DNA of 64,000 nt from Salegentibacter echinorum. GTDB lineage: Bacteria > Bacteroidota > Bacteroidia > Flavobacteriales > Flavobacteriaceae. Positions 54,465 to 63,512 of the stretch are shown here, one piece after another. The notes under the pieces were generated by a model. The model saw nothing but the letters and a program-made list of their open reading frames with translations, was not told where the DNA came from and made no database searches. Positions within the stretch are counted from its first letter, which is position 1; each line of letters opens with the position of its first letter. The position numbers and the translations under genes are program-made. The stretch is taken from NCBI RefSeq assembly GCF_900129445.1, contig NZ_FQVT01000005.1:186001-250000 (forward strand). Reading direction: 5' to 3'.

Positions 54465-54492
54465 TTGGGGGCGCAACAATTTCATATCTTTG
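54465..54492 (+). promoter_or_regulatory. Promoter of the M23 peptidase operon
   Basis: TTG at 54465-54467 (-33) and TATCTTTG at 54485-54492 (-7), 17 bp apart, fit the Bacteroidota sigma factor consensus TTG-N17-23-TAnnTTTG. The first gene starts 72 bp later. Confidence 0.6.
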
Positions 54493-54563
54493 TACGTTCA
54501 TTAACTTGAATTTAGCACAATAATTGCTACGTTATGTTGGCAAAAATAGCATAAATTTGACTC

Positions 54564-55541
54564 ATGTCGAAGGTTAAATATTATTACGATAGCGAAACCG
54601 GTTCCTATAGAAAAATAGAGCGTCGCAAGCGCAGGCGCGTTGGGATTGTGCTGTTGAGTATTTTGGGTTCTTTCCTGGCCGGCTTTATCTTATTGGTGAT
54701 TTATTTAAACATTCCTCAAATTGAAACTCCGCAGGAGAAAGCTTTAAAACGCGAATTGCACAATATGGAGTTGCAATATGGTTTGCTGAATAAAAAAATG
54801 GATCAAATTCAAAATGTTTTAGCCAATGTTGAAGACCGGGACAACAACATCTACCGGGTTTATTTTGAAGCAAATCCCATTCCCGAAGAGCAAAGAAAAG
54901 CAGGATTTGGCGGGATAAACCGCTATAAAGATTTGGAAGGTTTTGATAATTCAAAATTAATTATTCAAACCAGTAAACGAATGGACATTCTTTCTAAACA
55001 GTTGGTGGTGCAGTCTAAGTCTTTAGACGAAATTGCTGCCCTGGCTAAGGAAAAGGAAAGTCTTTTAGCGGCTATTCCGGCAATTCAACCGGTAAAAAAC
55101 GAAAATTTGAATAGGATCGCTTCGGGCTATGGTTGGCGTACAGATCCTTTTACCAAAGTAAGGAAATTTCATAAGGGGATGGATTTCTCGGCTCCACGCG
55201 GCACCCCGGTTTACGCCACCGGAGATGGCAGGGTAGCCAGGGCCGACAATAGATCTACGGGATATGGAAACCATATAAGAATAGAACACGATTATGGTTA
55301 TACTACCTTATACGGCCATCTATCAAAATATAATGTTAGAAGGGGACAACGCGTTAAACGCGGAGATATAATAGGTTATGTGGGCAGTACAGGAAGATCT
55401 CAGGGACCACACCTACACTATGAGATTTTTAAAGATAATAAACGAATAAATCCCATTAATTTCTATTATGGGCACCTTTCCCCGGCAGAATTTGACAAGG
55501 TGCTGGAGAAAGCACAACAGGAAAATCAATCTTTAGACTGA
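54564..55541 (+). CDS. M23-family peptidoglycan endopeptidase, membrane-anchored
   Basis: A 325-residue protein: short basic N-terminus, membrane anchor at about 27-49 (VGIVLLSILGSFLAGFILLV), coiled coil at 55-100, and an M23 LytM domain at about 185-310. Zinc ligands are visible: His203 and Asp207 in KFHKGMDFS, and H-L-H in GPHLHYEIF (about 282-284), so it should be active. It likely cleaves peptide cross-links in the cell wall. It opens a run with merR, lemA and TPM genes. Confidence 0.9.
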   Translation: MSKVKYYYDSETGSYRKIERRKRRRVGIVLLSILGSFLAGFILLVIYLNIPQIETPQEKALKRELHNMELQYGLLNKKMDQIQNVLANVEDRDNNIYRVYFEANPIPEEQRKAGFGGINRYKDLEGFDNSKLIIQTSKRMDILSKQLVVQSKSLDEIAALAKEKESLLAAIPAIQPVKNENLNRIASGYGWRTDPFTKVRKFHKGMDFSAPRGTPVYATGDGRVARADNRSTGYGNHIRIEHDYGYTTLYGHLSKYNVRRGQRVKRGDIIGYVGSTGRSQGPHLHYEIFKDNKRINPINFYYGHLSPAEFDKVLEKAQQENQSLD

Positions 55542-55561
55542 TATAAATTTAAACTGGCAAC

Positions 55562-55891
55562 ATGCATTTAAACCTTCCGGAGAAGAGATATTATGGTATT
55601 GGGGAAGTAGCCGAAGCCTTTAAGGTAAACACCTCCCTTATTCGATTTTGGGAAAAAGAATTTGATGTCATTAAGCCGAAAAAAAATGCCAAAGGAAACC
55701 GAAAATTTACTCCAGAAGATATTAAAAACCTCGAGCTTATTTATCACCTGGTAAAAGAACGCGGATTTACCCTGGAAGGGGCAAAAACGCATCTAAAAGA
55801 AGAAAAACAAAAAACCCTTACCAATTTTGAAATTATCAGGAAATTGGAGGGCGTAAAAGCTAAACTTAACAATCTAAAAAATCAATTGTAA
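55562..55891 (+). CDS. MerR-family transcriptional regulator
   Basis: A 109-residue protein. MerR helix-turn-helix at about 8-76: YGIGEVAEAFKVNTSLIRFW then EKEFDVIKPKKNAKGNRKFT, PEDIKNLELIYHLVKERGFT. It has a short dimerisation helix and no effector domain, typical of the small MerR type beside lemA in Flavobacteriia. It starts 20 bp after the peptidase gene and ends 1 bp before lemA. Confidence 0.85.
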   Translation: MHLNLPEKRYYGIGEVAEAFKVNTSLIRFWEKEFDVIKPKKNAKGNRKFTPEDIKNLELIYHLVKERGFTLEGAKTHLKEEKQKTLTNFEIIRKLEGVKAKLNNLKNQL

Positions 55892-55892
55892 T

Positions 55893-56477
55893 ATGAAAAA
55901 ATGGTTAATCCCAATAGGAATTATTGTACTACTCTTTATATTAATTGGCTCGCCATACAACACTTTGGTGGATAAGGAGCAAAATGCTGAAAAAGCCTGG
56001 AATAATGTAGAGAGCTCTTATCAACGACGAAGTGACCTTATTCCTAATTTGGTAAGTACCGTAAAAGGTTCTGCCGATTTTGAACGTGGAACTTTAACAG
56101 ATGTAATCGAAGCCCGGGCCAAAGCCACTTCGGTAAACGTTGATGCCGGGAACCTAGATCCCCAGCAAATTCAGCAGTTCCAGGAAGCCCAGGGAGGGTT
56201 GTCATCGGCTTTATCCAGATTATTGGTTTCGGTAGAACGTTATCCCGATATTAAATCTAACCAGAATTTCCAGCAACTGCAATCGCAGCTGGAAGGCACA
56301 GAAAACCGAATTAATGTTGAAAGAAACCGTTTTAACGAAGCAGTTGCCACTTATGAAAAGACAAGACGAAAATTCCCCAGCAATATTGCTGCTGCCCTTT
56401 TTGGTTTTGATAAAATTGAAGGCTTTGAAGCCGAACAAGGTGCAGAAAACGCCCCAGATGTTGAATTTGATTTTTAA
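55893..56477 (+). CDS. lemA: LemA-family protein
   Basis: A 194-residue protein: N-terminal membrane helix (WLIPIGIIVLLFILIG, residues 3-18), then NTLVDKEQNAEKAWNNVESS and YQRRSDLIPNLVSTVKG, the LemA signature, with a four-helix body ending in FDKIEGFEAEQGAENAPDVE. LemA proteins are bacterial envelope proteins of poorly known role, here in the usual Bacteroidota operon with two TPM-domain genes. Confidence 0.92.
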   Translation: MKKWLIPIGIIVLLFILIGSPYNTLVDKEQNAEKAWNNVESSYQRRSDLIPNLVSTVKGSADFERGTLTDVIEARAKATSVNVDAGNLDPQQIQQFQEAQGGLSSALSRLLVSVERYPDIKSNQNFQQLQSQLEGTENRINVERNRFNEAVATYEKTRRKFPSNIAAALFGFDKIEGFEAEQGAENAPDVEFDF

Positions 56478-56480
56478 GCC

Positions 56481-56921
56481 ATGAGTAAAGTAGAAGAGTT
56501 TTTAAGCAAAAATGACGAAGAGGCGATTATTGAGGCCATTAGAAAAGCAGAGCAAAACACTTCTGGTGAGATAAGAGTGCATTTAGAAAAAACCACCGGT
56601 GAGCTAGATATTTTTGATCGTGCTATGGAGGTTTTCCATCATTTAAAGATGGACAATACCAAGCATGAAAATGGCGTGCTTATTTATGTTGCCGTAGAAG
56701 ACAAAAATTTTGTGATTTACGGTGATAAAGGCATTAACGATGTGGTACCAGATAATTTCTGGGAAAGTACAAAGGACGCCATTGTAGCAGAATTTAAAAA
56801 AGGAGATTTCAAACAAGGTTTGGTAAACGGCATTTTAACTGCAGGCCAGCAACTGAAAAAGCACTTCCCCTGGAGTGCAGATACCAGGGACGAACTCTCC
56901 AACGAAATTTCAAGAGGATAA
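56481..56921 (+). CDS. TPM-domain protein, cytoplasmic type
   Basis: A 146-residue TPM domain without signal peptide: EAIIEAIRKAEQNTSGEIRV then HLEKTTGELDIFDRAMEVFH, NGVLIYVAVEDKNFVIYGDK and GINDVVPDNFW, the expected strand-helix order. It is 3 bp after lemA and abuts the next gene. The next gene codes for the exported paralogue. Confidence 0.85.
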   Translation: MSKVEEFLSKNDEEAIIEAIRKAEQNTSGEIRVHLEKTTGELDIFDRAMEVFHHLKMDNTKHENGVLIYVAVEDKNFVIYGDKGINDVVPDNFWESTKDAIVAEFKKGDFKQGLVNGILTAGQQLKKHFPWSADTRDELSNEISRG

Positions 56922-57848
56922 ATGTCACAATACAATCAGGAACCTGGCGTTAAGCACGTGAGGTTTTCCCCGATTAAAAGCGGGACAAAAAATCATTTTT
57001 TTAATCAGAAAAACCCCGATGATACTATTCTTTCGGGTGAGACTTTATGGCGCGAAGCATTTAATAAAAGACTTCGCCTATTATTAGCTTGTTTTTTATT
57101 GTTTTCAGGCTTTATTTATGCCCAGCGTGACATCCCTCCAAAGCCTTCCGAAGAAACCAGCGTTTACGATGGCGCTGATATTCTGTCTTCTTCGGAAAGA
57201 AATCGATTAGAACAGAAGCTGATTAATTATGCCGATACTACTTCTACCCAAATTGTTATTGCGACCATAGAATCCCTTAATGGCGAGTATGAAGGCGTCT
57301 ATGCCGCCGAATGGGCCCAGGAATGGGGTGTGGGACAAAGCGAAAAAGACAACGGACTCTTAATCCTGGTTGCTGAAAGTGATCGCAAAATATGGATTAC
57401 CACCGGTTACGGACTCGAAGAATACCTTACCGATGCTCGTAGCAAGCAAATTATAGAACAAATTATCCTGCCAGAATTTAGAAATGGCAGCTATTACAAC
57501 GGTCTGGACGCCGGTACAACTGCGATTTTCCAGGTTTTAGCCGGTAATTTTCAAGGCACACCACAATCCCGAAATGAAGGACAAGGTATCCCTCTACAAG
57601 GAATTATCATGCTCATATTTTTTGTGGTGATTATCATCTCATTCATCAAACGTAAAGGCGGCGGTGGCCGTAACGGTGGTAGAAGAAGTGCCGGCGATAC
57701 CTTTTTGGATGCCATTATTCTAAGCTCTTTGGGGCGCGGTGGCTTTGGCGGAGGAAGCTCCGGTGGAGGCTTTGGCGGCGGTGGCGGCTTTGGAGGCGGC
57801 TTCGGTGGCGGCGGCTTTGGCGGCGGCGGCGCCGGGGGAAGCTGGTGA
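56922..57848 (+). CDS. TPM-domain exported protein with Gly-rich tail
   Basis: A 308-residue protein from ATG 56922. A signal-peptide-like segment RLRLLLACFLLFSGFIYAQ begins only at residue 50, so there is a 49-residue leader ahead of it; relatives usually start right at the signal peptide. TPM domain at about 75-195 (VYDGADILSSSERNRLEQKL, LILVAESDRKIWITTGYGLE), a membrane helix at about 222-240 (GIIMLIFFVVIIISFIKRKG) and a Gly/Phe tail at 265-308. The leader is encoded by a repeat-like block, so either the real start is inside it or the gene acquired it. TPM proteins have been linked to photosystem repair in plants; the bacterial role is open. Confidence 0.85.
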   Translation: MSQYNQEPGVKHVRFSPIKSGTKNHFFNQKNPDDTILSGETLWREAFNKRLRLLLACFLLFSGFIYAQRDIPPKPSEETSVYDGADILSSSERNRLEQKLINYADTTSTQIVIATIESLNGEYEGVYAAEWAQEWGVGQSEKDNGLLILVAESDRKIWITTGYGLEEYLTDARSKQIIEQIILPEFRNGSYYNGLDAGTTAIFQVLAGNFQGTPQSRNEGQGIPLQGIIMLIFFVVIIISFIKRKGGGGRNGGRRSAGDTFLDAIILSSLGRGGFGGGSSGGGFGGGGGFGGGFGGGGFGGGGAGGSW

Positions 57849-57880
57849 TTTCAGTTGAGTGTTTTTTAGTTGGCAGTTAC

Positions 57881-57994
57881 GTCATCACGCGGACGAAGGA
57901 GCGCGGCAATCTCTTTCTGTTTGGGGTTCATTGTTTGTGTTTTTGAATCAGAAATATTGTAAATTGTATAATGTAGATTGTAATTCTGAAGTTT
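57881..57994 (+). repeat. 110-bp dispersed repeat, copy 1
   Basis: GTCATCACGCGGACGAAGGA, GCGCGGCAATCTCTTTCTG, then ATATTGTAAATTGTATAATG and TAGATTGTAATTCTGAA. Copy 2 at 58146-58254 repeats the same blocks at the same spacing. Confidence 0.7.
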
Positions 57995-58145
57995 GATATA
58001 ATCAGGGTTTCCAAATCATCATATTAACATATCAATACCAACTCTTCCGTCTTTTCTGCCGAAAATAGCAGAAAACCCACCTTCCCTTTCAATGGAAGGA
58101 GCAAACGACGTACTGAATACTGTGACTGCCTACTAATTCTCCACA

Positions 58146-58254
58146 GTCATTGCGAGCGACGCAGGAGCGTGGCAATCTCTGGTTTTGTTTATGGTTTGTA
58201 GTTTTGAACCAGGAATATTGTAAATTATATAATGTAGATTGTAATTCTGGAATT
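58146..58254 (+). repeat. 110-bp dispersed repeat, copy 2
   Basis: GTCATTGCGAGCGACGCAGG, AGCGTGGCAATCTCTGG, then ATATTGTAAATTATATAATG and TAGATTGTAATTCTGGA. The left part is the GTCATTGCGAG...GGCAATCT family common in Bacteroidota; the right part is unique to this pair within the window. Confidence 0.7.
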
Positions 58255-58606
58255 TTATTACTAATCACGATTCTCGAATTAACGAATCAACGCACCTCCA
58301 CATCAACACATCACCGCATCAACTCATTAAGAAAAAACCCTTGTGCCTCCTTCCGCTCTCGCAGAAGAAGCTCATTCTAACCACATAAATAAATTTATAA
58401 GCCCGATCCACTGACTATTAAGAACAGGAGTGAATTTTAGATTTGCTGAAGGAAATATAGGTTTGGGTTTTGGAATGCCTTGAACATGAAATTTTGAACC
58501 TTGAACTTTCTAACCTGCCCACTGAATACTGAGACTGCCAACTGATAAGAATCACGAACCAACGAATCATCACATCAGCAAATCAACCTATTACCACATC
58601 AACATA

Positions 58607-61375
58607 TTACCTTCTCCCCCTCTTCTTATTCGGGTCTTTTCCGCCAAACTTGCTGAGTTTATAGGTAAAACTAAGCATAAAATATTGTTCTAAAACCAGC
58701 TCTTGCGTATCCTGAATAAAGTCGTCACCGGTAAATCTTTGGGTTGCGATGTTTTGATCTAACAAGTCGAAAACTTTTATTTTTAATATTCCGTTTTCTC
58801 CAAAAAGCTCATAACCTAAACTCGCGTTCCACAGGTAAAAAGAATCCTGAAATCCGGGAGCTGCATTTCCAATATTCCTATAAGCGATATCGCTTCCAAT
58901 AATAAATTTCTCCGGCCAATAAGACGTGATTGCTAAAGAGACATTTTGATTATTATATTTTTCTTCTCTTTTATTAAAACTGTATTCGGCATCAACAAAT
59001 CCTATACTATAAAATGGCTCTATGGTTACCAAATCTCTAAAATTATAAGTTAGGCCAATGTTTGGGGTTAGGTTTAAAGATTTGGAATTATATTCCTCTC
59101 CGTTCGTGAAACCTACATTCTTACTATAATTCCCGTGGAGCCCACCCTGAATTTTAATAGAGCTTTCATTCTCTAGTTTAAAAGTTTTATCGGTTCTACC
59201 ACCTCCAGAAATATTATAGGCGCCATCAAGGTTGGTATAAGTTGTAGTCCTAACAAGGTCTTCATCTACCGTAGTTCTTGCCACTACCTTATCATCGGTA
59301 AAATTTGCACTTAAATAAGCATAAAATCCAGAGCGGGTTTTAAAATCGAAATTATTAAAGTTTACGTAAACTCGGTGATCCAGGGTTGGTTTAAGATCTG
59401 GGTTTCCAACTACAATATTCAAAGGATTAATCGTGTTAATTACCGGTTGCAACTGGCGTAAAGATGGGGTGTTCCAGGAGTTTCTATAATTAATGAATAT
59501 AGATTTTCCCTGGCCCATCCTATACCTGGCGAAAGCACTGGCGAAAAAATTATCGTAAGTATTATCTATTTCTGAATTGGTAAAAAGGTCTTCGTTCTTT
59601 AAGCGAATACTTTGGAAACCACCCGAGAGGTTAGCCCGTAGCTTCTCTCCATTGTAAGCCAAGCCTACACTTGGCCTGTGATTAAAAGATTCCGATTTAA
59701 AATCGCTACTCAATGCTTCGTCCAAAAGCTCATACTCGCCATCGCCGTCGGCCTCATAAACCAACCGTTCGTTACGGCCGTCTTCCTTTTCAAATCTATA
59801 ACTAAGGTCCAGCATCAGTTTTTCGGTTAAAGGAAACCTGGCATTGGCAGATACTCCATAGTTATCTTCCTTATTATCTTCGGTAATCAATTGATCCTGA
59901 ATATCGGTTCGGGTTAGGTTACCCTGGTCATCGTAAACTTCCCTTTCAGAAAAGAAATTATTATCCTGCTTTCGGGTATTATTTTGATTATTGAAATACA
60001 AACTATAATAACCTCCTTTCTCGCCAAACTTTCTGGAAAAGCTTAAACGGTTTGAAAAATTGGTGCTTTTTACTTCAGAATAATTATCAGTTAAAGCTGT
60101 GTTTATTGGGGTATCGTCTGCTTCAAAAGATTCTGTATAAGCTTTATTGGAGGATCTACCACTATTGGCCACAAAATTTGGACTTACGGAAATCCTGGTT
60201 AAGGTATCTGGCTGAATTTCAAAACCCATACTAAAACGATGATTGTCATTCAACCGGGTACCGCTGGATTCAGAAACATTAAAATACCTTCTATCTGGTA
60301 GAATATTTTCACGCTCGGTAATACTTTCCGTACGGTTATCGGCCCGGTTGTAAAAGTAATTGGTAGAGAGTTCGGTTTCCTGCGGCCATTCATTAACAAA
60401 ACTGAATCCAATATTATTAGATTTGGTTATTCCGTTACCAGATCCAAAACTATTGCCGTTAATGCTAAAGCCATTTCTACCCCTGGAGATAGAATAAGCG
60501 TTTCGGCCCATGGCATCATAAACCTCATCGAAAGTAAAGCCTGAAGAGTTAATGTTATTGGAACTTCCTAAAACACTTATGCGCAAATCGTTTTTAAAAT
60601 AGTTTCCAATACCACTAAGTTCATACCTATCATCGGTTCCCCCACCGGCGGTAAGCCTGGAGAAAAAACCGCGGTTTTTATCTTCGTCAATGGTAATATT
60701 GATAGTTTTATTTTCGGCATCACCTTCTTTGCCTGTAAATTCTTCCGATTTGGTTTTACTATCAACCACCTGCAGTTTATTGATTAATTCCTTTGGAAGG
60801 TTTTTCGTGGCAATTTTAGGATCATCGCCAAAGAAATCCTTTCCGTTTACTTTAATTTTTTGCACCGGCGTGCCATTTACGGTAATACTTCCATCGGTTG
60901 CCACCTCAACTCCCGGCAGTTCCTTTAGTAATTCCTCTAAATTCGCATCTTTTCTAGTTTTAAAAGAAGCCGCATTAAATTCTAAAGTATCCTTCTTTAT
61001 GGTCACGGGAGCGCGGGAGGAAGTAATAGTTATTTCATCTAAAGTATTATCGGCAATTTCCATTTTTAGGGTTCCCAGGTCCTGCTGTTCCTGAATTTTA
61101 ATTTCCTGTTGGTGCGTTTGCATCCCGGCATAAGAGATAAGCAAATTAACTTTTTCAAGGGCTGTTTTTCCTGAAAGCTGAAAGTTTCCGGAATCATCTG
61201 AAATCGTGTAAGTAACCAATGTGCTATCTGAAGGTTTTTCTACGTAGATGGTTGCAGATTCCAGGGGAGTCCCCTGCGGATTAACAACTTTTCCATTTAT
61301 TTCAAAACTCTGGGCAGTTAAACTTGTTGCTATTAACAACAAGGCAAGCGAAAAGAAAATCCTCATATTGCGCAC
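58607..61375 (-). CDS. Large outer-membrane beta-barrel protein (TonB-receptor-like, carboxypeptidase-regulatory domain)
   Basis: A 922-residue protein: signal peptide (RIFFSLALLLIATSLTAQ), a carboxypeptidase-regulatory-like domain at about 25-105 (INGKVVNPQGTPLESATIYV), a degenerate plug (TLDEITITSSRAPVTIKKDT, LLKELPGVEVATDGSITVNG) and a barrel. It lacks the usual TonB box and is of the outer-membrane beta-barrel family (OMP_b-brl_3) typical of Bacteroidota, often near two-component systems. The ligand is unknown. The C-terminus ends in a basic GKDPNKKRGRR stretch rather than an aromatic residue. Confidence 0.88.
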   Translation of the reverse strand: MRNMRIFFSLALLLIATSLTAQSFEINGKVVNPQGTPLESATIYVEKPSDSTLVTYTISDDSGNFQLSGKTALEKVNLLISYAGMQTHQQEIKIQEQQDLGTLKMEIADNTLDEITITSSRAPVTIKKDTLEFNAASFKTRKDANLEELLKELPGVEVATDGSITVNGTPVQKIKVNGKDFFGDDPKIATKNLPKELINKLQVVDSKTKSEEFTGKEGDAENKTINITIDEDKNRGFFSRLTAGGGTDDRYELSGIGNYFKNDLRISVLGSSNNINSSGFTFDEVYDAMGRNAYSISRGRNGFSINGNSFGSGNGITKSNNIGFSFVNEWPQETELSTNYFYNRADNRTESITERENILPDRRYFNVSESSGTRLNDNHRFSMGFEIQPDTLTRISVSPNFVANSGRSSNKAYTESFEADDTPINTALTDNYSEVKSTNFSNRLSFSRKFGEKGGYYSLYFNNQNNTRKQDNNFFSEREVYDDQGNLTRTDIQDQLITEDNKEDNYGVSANARFPLTEKLMLDLSYRFEKEDGRNERLVYEADGDGEYELLDEALSSDFKSESFNHRPSVGLAYNGEKLRANLSGGFQSIRLKNEDLFTNSEIDNTYDNFFASAFARYRMGQGKSIFINYRNSWNTPSLRQLQPVINTINPLNIVVGNPDLKPTLDHRVYVNFNNFDFKTRSGFYAYLSANFTDDKVVARTTVDEDLVRTTTYTNLDGAYNISGGGRTDKTFKLENESSIKIQGGLHGNYSKNVGFTNGEEYNSKSLNLTPNIGLTYNFRDLVTIEPFYSIGFVDAEYSFNKREEKYNNQNVSLAITSYWPEKFIIGSDIAYRNIGNAAPGFQDSFYLWNASLGYELFGENGILKIKVFDLLDQNIATQRFTGDDFIQDTQELVLEQYFMLSFTYKLSKFGGKDPNKKRGRR

Positions 61376-61861
61376 GTATTTAGATTGAAAAATGAAGACC
61401 GGAAAGTGATCTCCTTAACTAGGTTAGTAGTTAGACCACAGAATTGTTACAAAGTTTAATCAGAAAATTATTTTTTTCGAAATATTTCTTCACAGGTGGT
61501 TTTGGAAGGAAGCGCTTCGAAAAGCTCGCGCGAAGTATTGATAAACCTTCAACTGGGAGTGGGCGCCTGGAGAAACTCAGGGGGACACAACCAGACAGGC
61601 TTAGTTTACACAAACCAATTTGACCAGGAAAGAAATTCAGAAAAAACTAGTTCTTTAACCTGTTCGGAAAAGTGAGAAGCTCTTAAATCTCGTCCTAGCT
61701 AAATATATAGCCAAAAACGGATTTTGTCATTCTTTCGTTGCAGCGAATTCCTTCTAGAATTCAGAATTAAAAAGCTTAAAAATCAGAAAAAATACTTTTT
61801 CGCAGTGGATTAATTCTCCAATATTCAAAATCTAAAAATAGATGGCGAAGCAACCAGTTCC
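61376..61861. other. Intergenic region, nothing recognised
   Basis: 486 bp. It contains the degenerate palindrome GCGCTTCGAAAAGCTCGCGC (61512-61531) and no gene that I would defend. Confidence 0.4.
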
Positions 61862-62188
61862 TCAAAAATTGGCTCCCATCCTTAAAAATAATTTTTCCAG
61901 GAAGGTTCTCTGTTCCCGGGCCGCGTTCTTTCTGGAAGCTCTTTTTTCACGATGATAATAAACAAGACTATCACAATTAATAACTTCTCTACCCTTTTGC
62001 GTTAACACGTAATTATCATTAATAGCGTCAATAAATTCGGCCGTTTCCAAACTGGCAATTACTTCCGTTTTCCAGGGGGCAAACTCCTGATTTTTTAAAA
62101 TTCCATCGTTATCGTAAATTTCATATAAAACATTATCCATCTTATACATATAAGAAGTTGAAAACGAATCTAAATTAGCTTGCGTCAT
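61862..62188 (-). CDS. Small conserved-looking protein of unknown function
   Basis: A 108-residue protein: TSYMYKMDNVLYEIYDNDGI, then KTEVIASLETAEFIDAINDN and YVLTQKGREVINCDSLVYYH. The segment FIDAINDNYVLTQKGREVI looks like the end of a winged helix (beta wing L-T-x-x-G). The C-terminus is basic (REKRASRKNAAREQRTFLEK). I do not recognise the family. Confidence 0.55.
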   Translation of the reverse strand: MTQANLDSFSTSYMYKMDNVLYEIYDNDGILKNQEFAPWKTEVIASLETAEFIDAINDNYVLTQKGREVINCDSLVYYHREKRASRKNAAREQRTFLEKLFLRMGANF

Positions 62189-62603
62189 AATCAGTAGGGT
62201 ATTGTGATTAATATTTTCTTCAATTTAATAAATTATTCACAAAATCCTAACTTAAATTTAAAAGACATTATCCAAAGCTTGTCAACATAAAATATCTTAA
62301 CACTATTGTGTCAATAATCAATAACCTCATCTTGAGGGTATGAAGTATGCTTCCGGAAAAAAGTTCTTTTTATCTCAAGGCAAGCCTCGGGGAATTAAAC
62401 AGCAAAATATGGTTGAAGGATATTAAAACACTAAAGCTCAAAAACCACATACTTATTTAAGAAGCTCTCATTTATAACAAAGATTAAAGCGATTTCTTTA
62501 CTATTTAAAACCACGAGAAGGGAATTTGTTAATAGAGAAGTATTATTTCCAGCGAAAAGAAGGACTCAGTAGTCCTTATTTGATACCGAACCACAAACAG
62601 ACC
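62189..62603. other. Intergenic region, nothing recognised
   Basis: 415 bp, AT-rich, without repeat or gene that I can support. Confidence 0.4.
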
Positions 62604-63077
62604 TTAAACAACATCCTGAATTTTAGTACTAAGTGTCCACCCGAGATCGGGCAGGATTAATTTTAGTCGTTTTGTTCCTACCTCTTTGATAATGGCTTTT
62701 TTATTTGCCATTTTTCCGGTTTTAATTTCAATCTCTTCTCCCGGTTTAAAGGCACCGACCTCAAACTCTTCGTATGCATCATTACTAAGCCAGGATTTAA
62801 TAGTTTCTATTTCGTCTTCCCTTACTACAGCCGGCTTTCCTAACCAAAACATATAATTTAAAATTCCGGGAGCTTCAAAAACCTTGTTCCTCTCTGCCGC
62901 ATCCAACCGAACAAACAAATAAGGTTTAAACAAGGGAGTAATCACTTTTTTTTTTCGGTCACTCCATTGTCTTATTTCGGTAATCACAGGACAAAATACC
63001 TCTATTCCGAGTTTTTCCAGGATCTTGGCCGATTTAATTTCATGTTGTGGCTTACTTCGTAGTACGTACCAGGGCAT
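62604..63077 (-). CDS. UpxY-family transcription antiterminator (NusG-like)
   Basis: A 157-residue NusG paralogue. NGN domain: PWYVLRSKPQHEIKSAKILE and GIEVFCPVITEIRQW, then KKVITPLFKPYLFVRLDA; C-terminal KOW domain at about 105-150 (EEIEIKTGKMANKKAIIKEV). UpxY proteins are specialised elongation factors that prevent premature termination in long capsule or exopolysaccharide operons. No capsule operon follows in the window, so its target is outside or elsewhere. Confidence 0.85.
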   Translation of the reverse strand: MPWYVLRSKPQHEIKSAKILEKLGIEVFCPVITEIRQWSDRKKKVITPLFKPYLFVRLDAAERNKVFEAPGILNYMFWLGKPAVVREDEIETIKSWLSNDAYEEFEVGAFKPGEEIEIKTGKMANKKAIIKEVGTKRLKLILPDLGWTLSTKIQDVV

Positions 63078-63512
63078 AGTGTTTATTTGATATTATAAAC
63101 TTCCTTAGTAGGGTTGGGAAAGCAAATAATCTAAGAAAAACGAATTTAAGCTTTTTTACTGTGAAATGAAATTCTCTCGGATTTTTGTAAGAGATTTTTT
63201 TTCCCTTCACCCGTTATGTTAAGCTGAACCCGTCGAAGCACATTTTCATGCATTTTTTGTAAATCTGATCACTTTTATAAACTCGGAATGTCTATAAAAA
63301 AGCTTAATTGTAATTATTTGGCTTCTGGGAGAATAAAAAATCCAATTTCAACCCAATAGAGGTATAAACACCAAGGCTTCGCCAAGCTCTGCCTGACGTT
63401 AAATAGCACAGCTGTCACCTCGAACATTTCAATTTATTCAATGAAGGCTTATGGAAATACACTCCTAAAATCTTGTCGAGGTGTCTCCTTTAGCCTGACG
63501 AAGGGCAACAAT
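63078..63512. other. Intergenic region with degenerate dispersed palindromes
   Basis: 435 bp, no gene. Degenerate CTGTCGAAG-type copies near 63216-63241, 63376-63400 (inverted) and 63470-63505. Confidence 0.5.

Larger units (their letters stand above)
57849..58606. other. Intergenic region with a 110-bp direct repeat and a CATCAACA-type tract
   Basis: 758 bp with no gene. It holds two copies of a dispersed repeat (57881-57994 and 58146-58254), and a low-complexity tract of (A)CATCA(A/C) units at 58276-58325 and 58560-58605. Confidence 0.6.
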
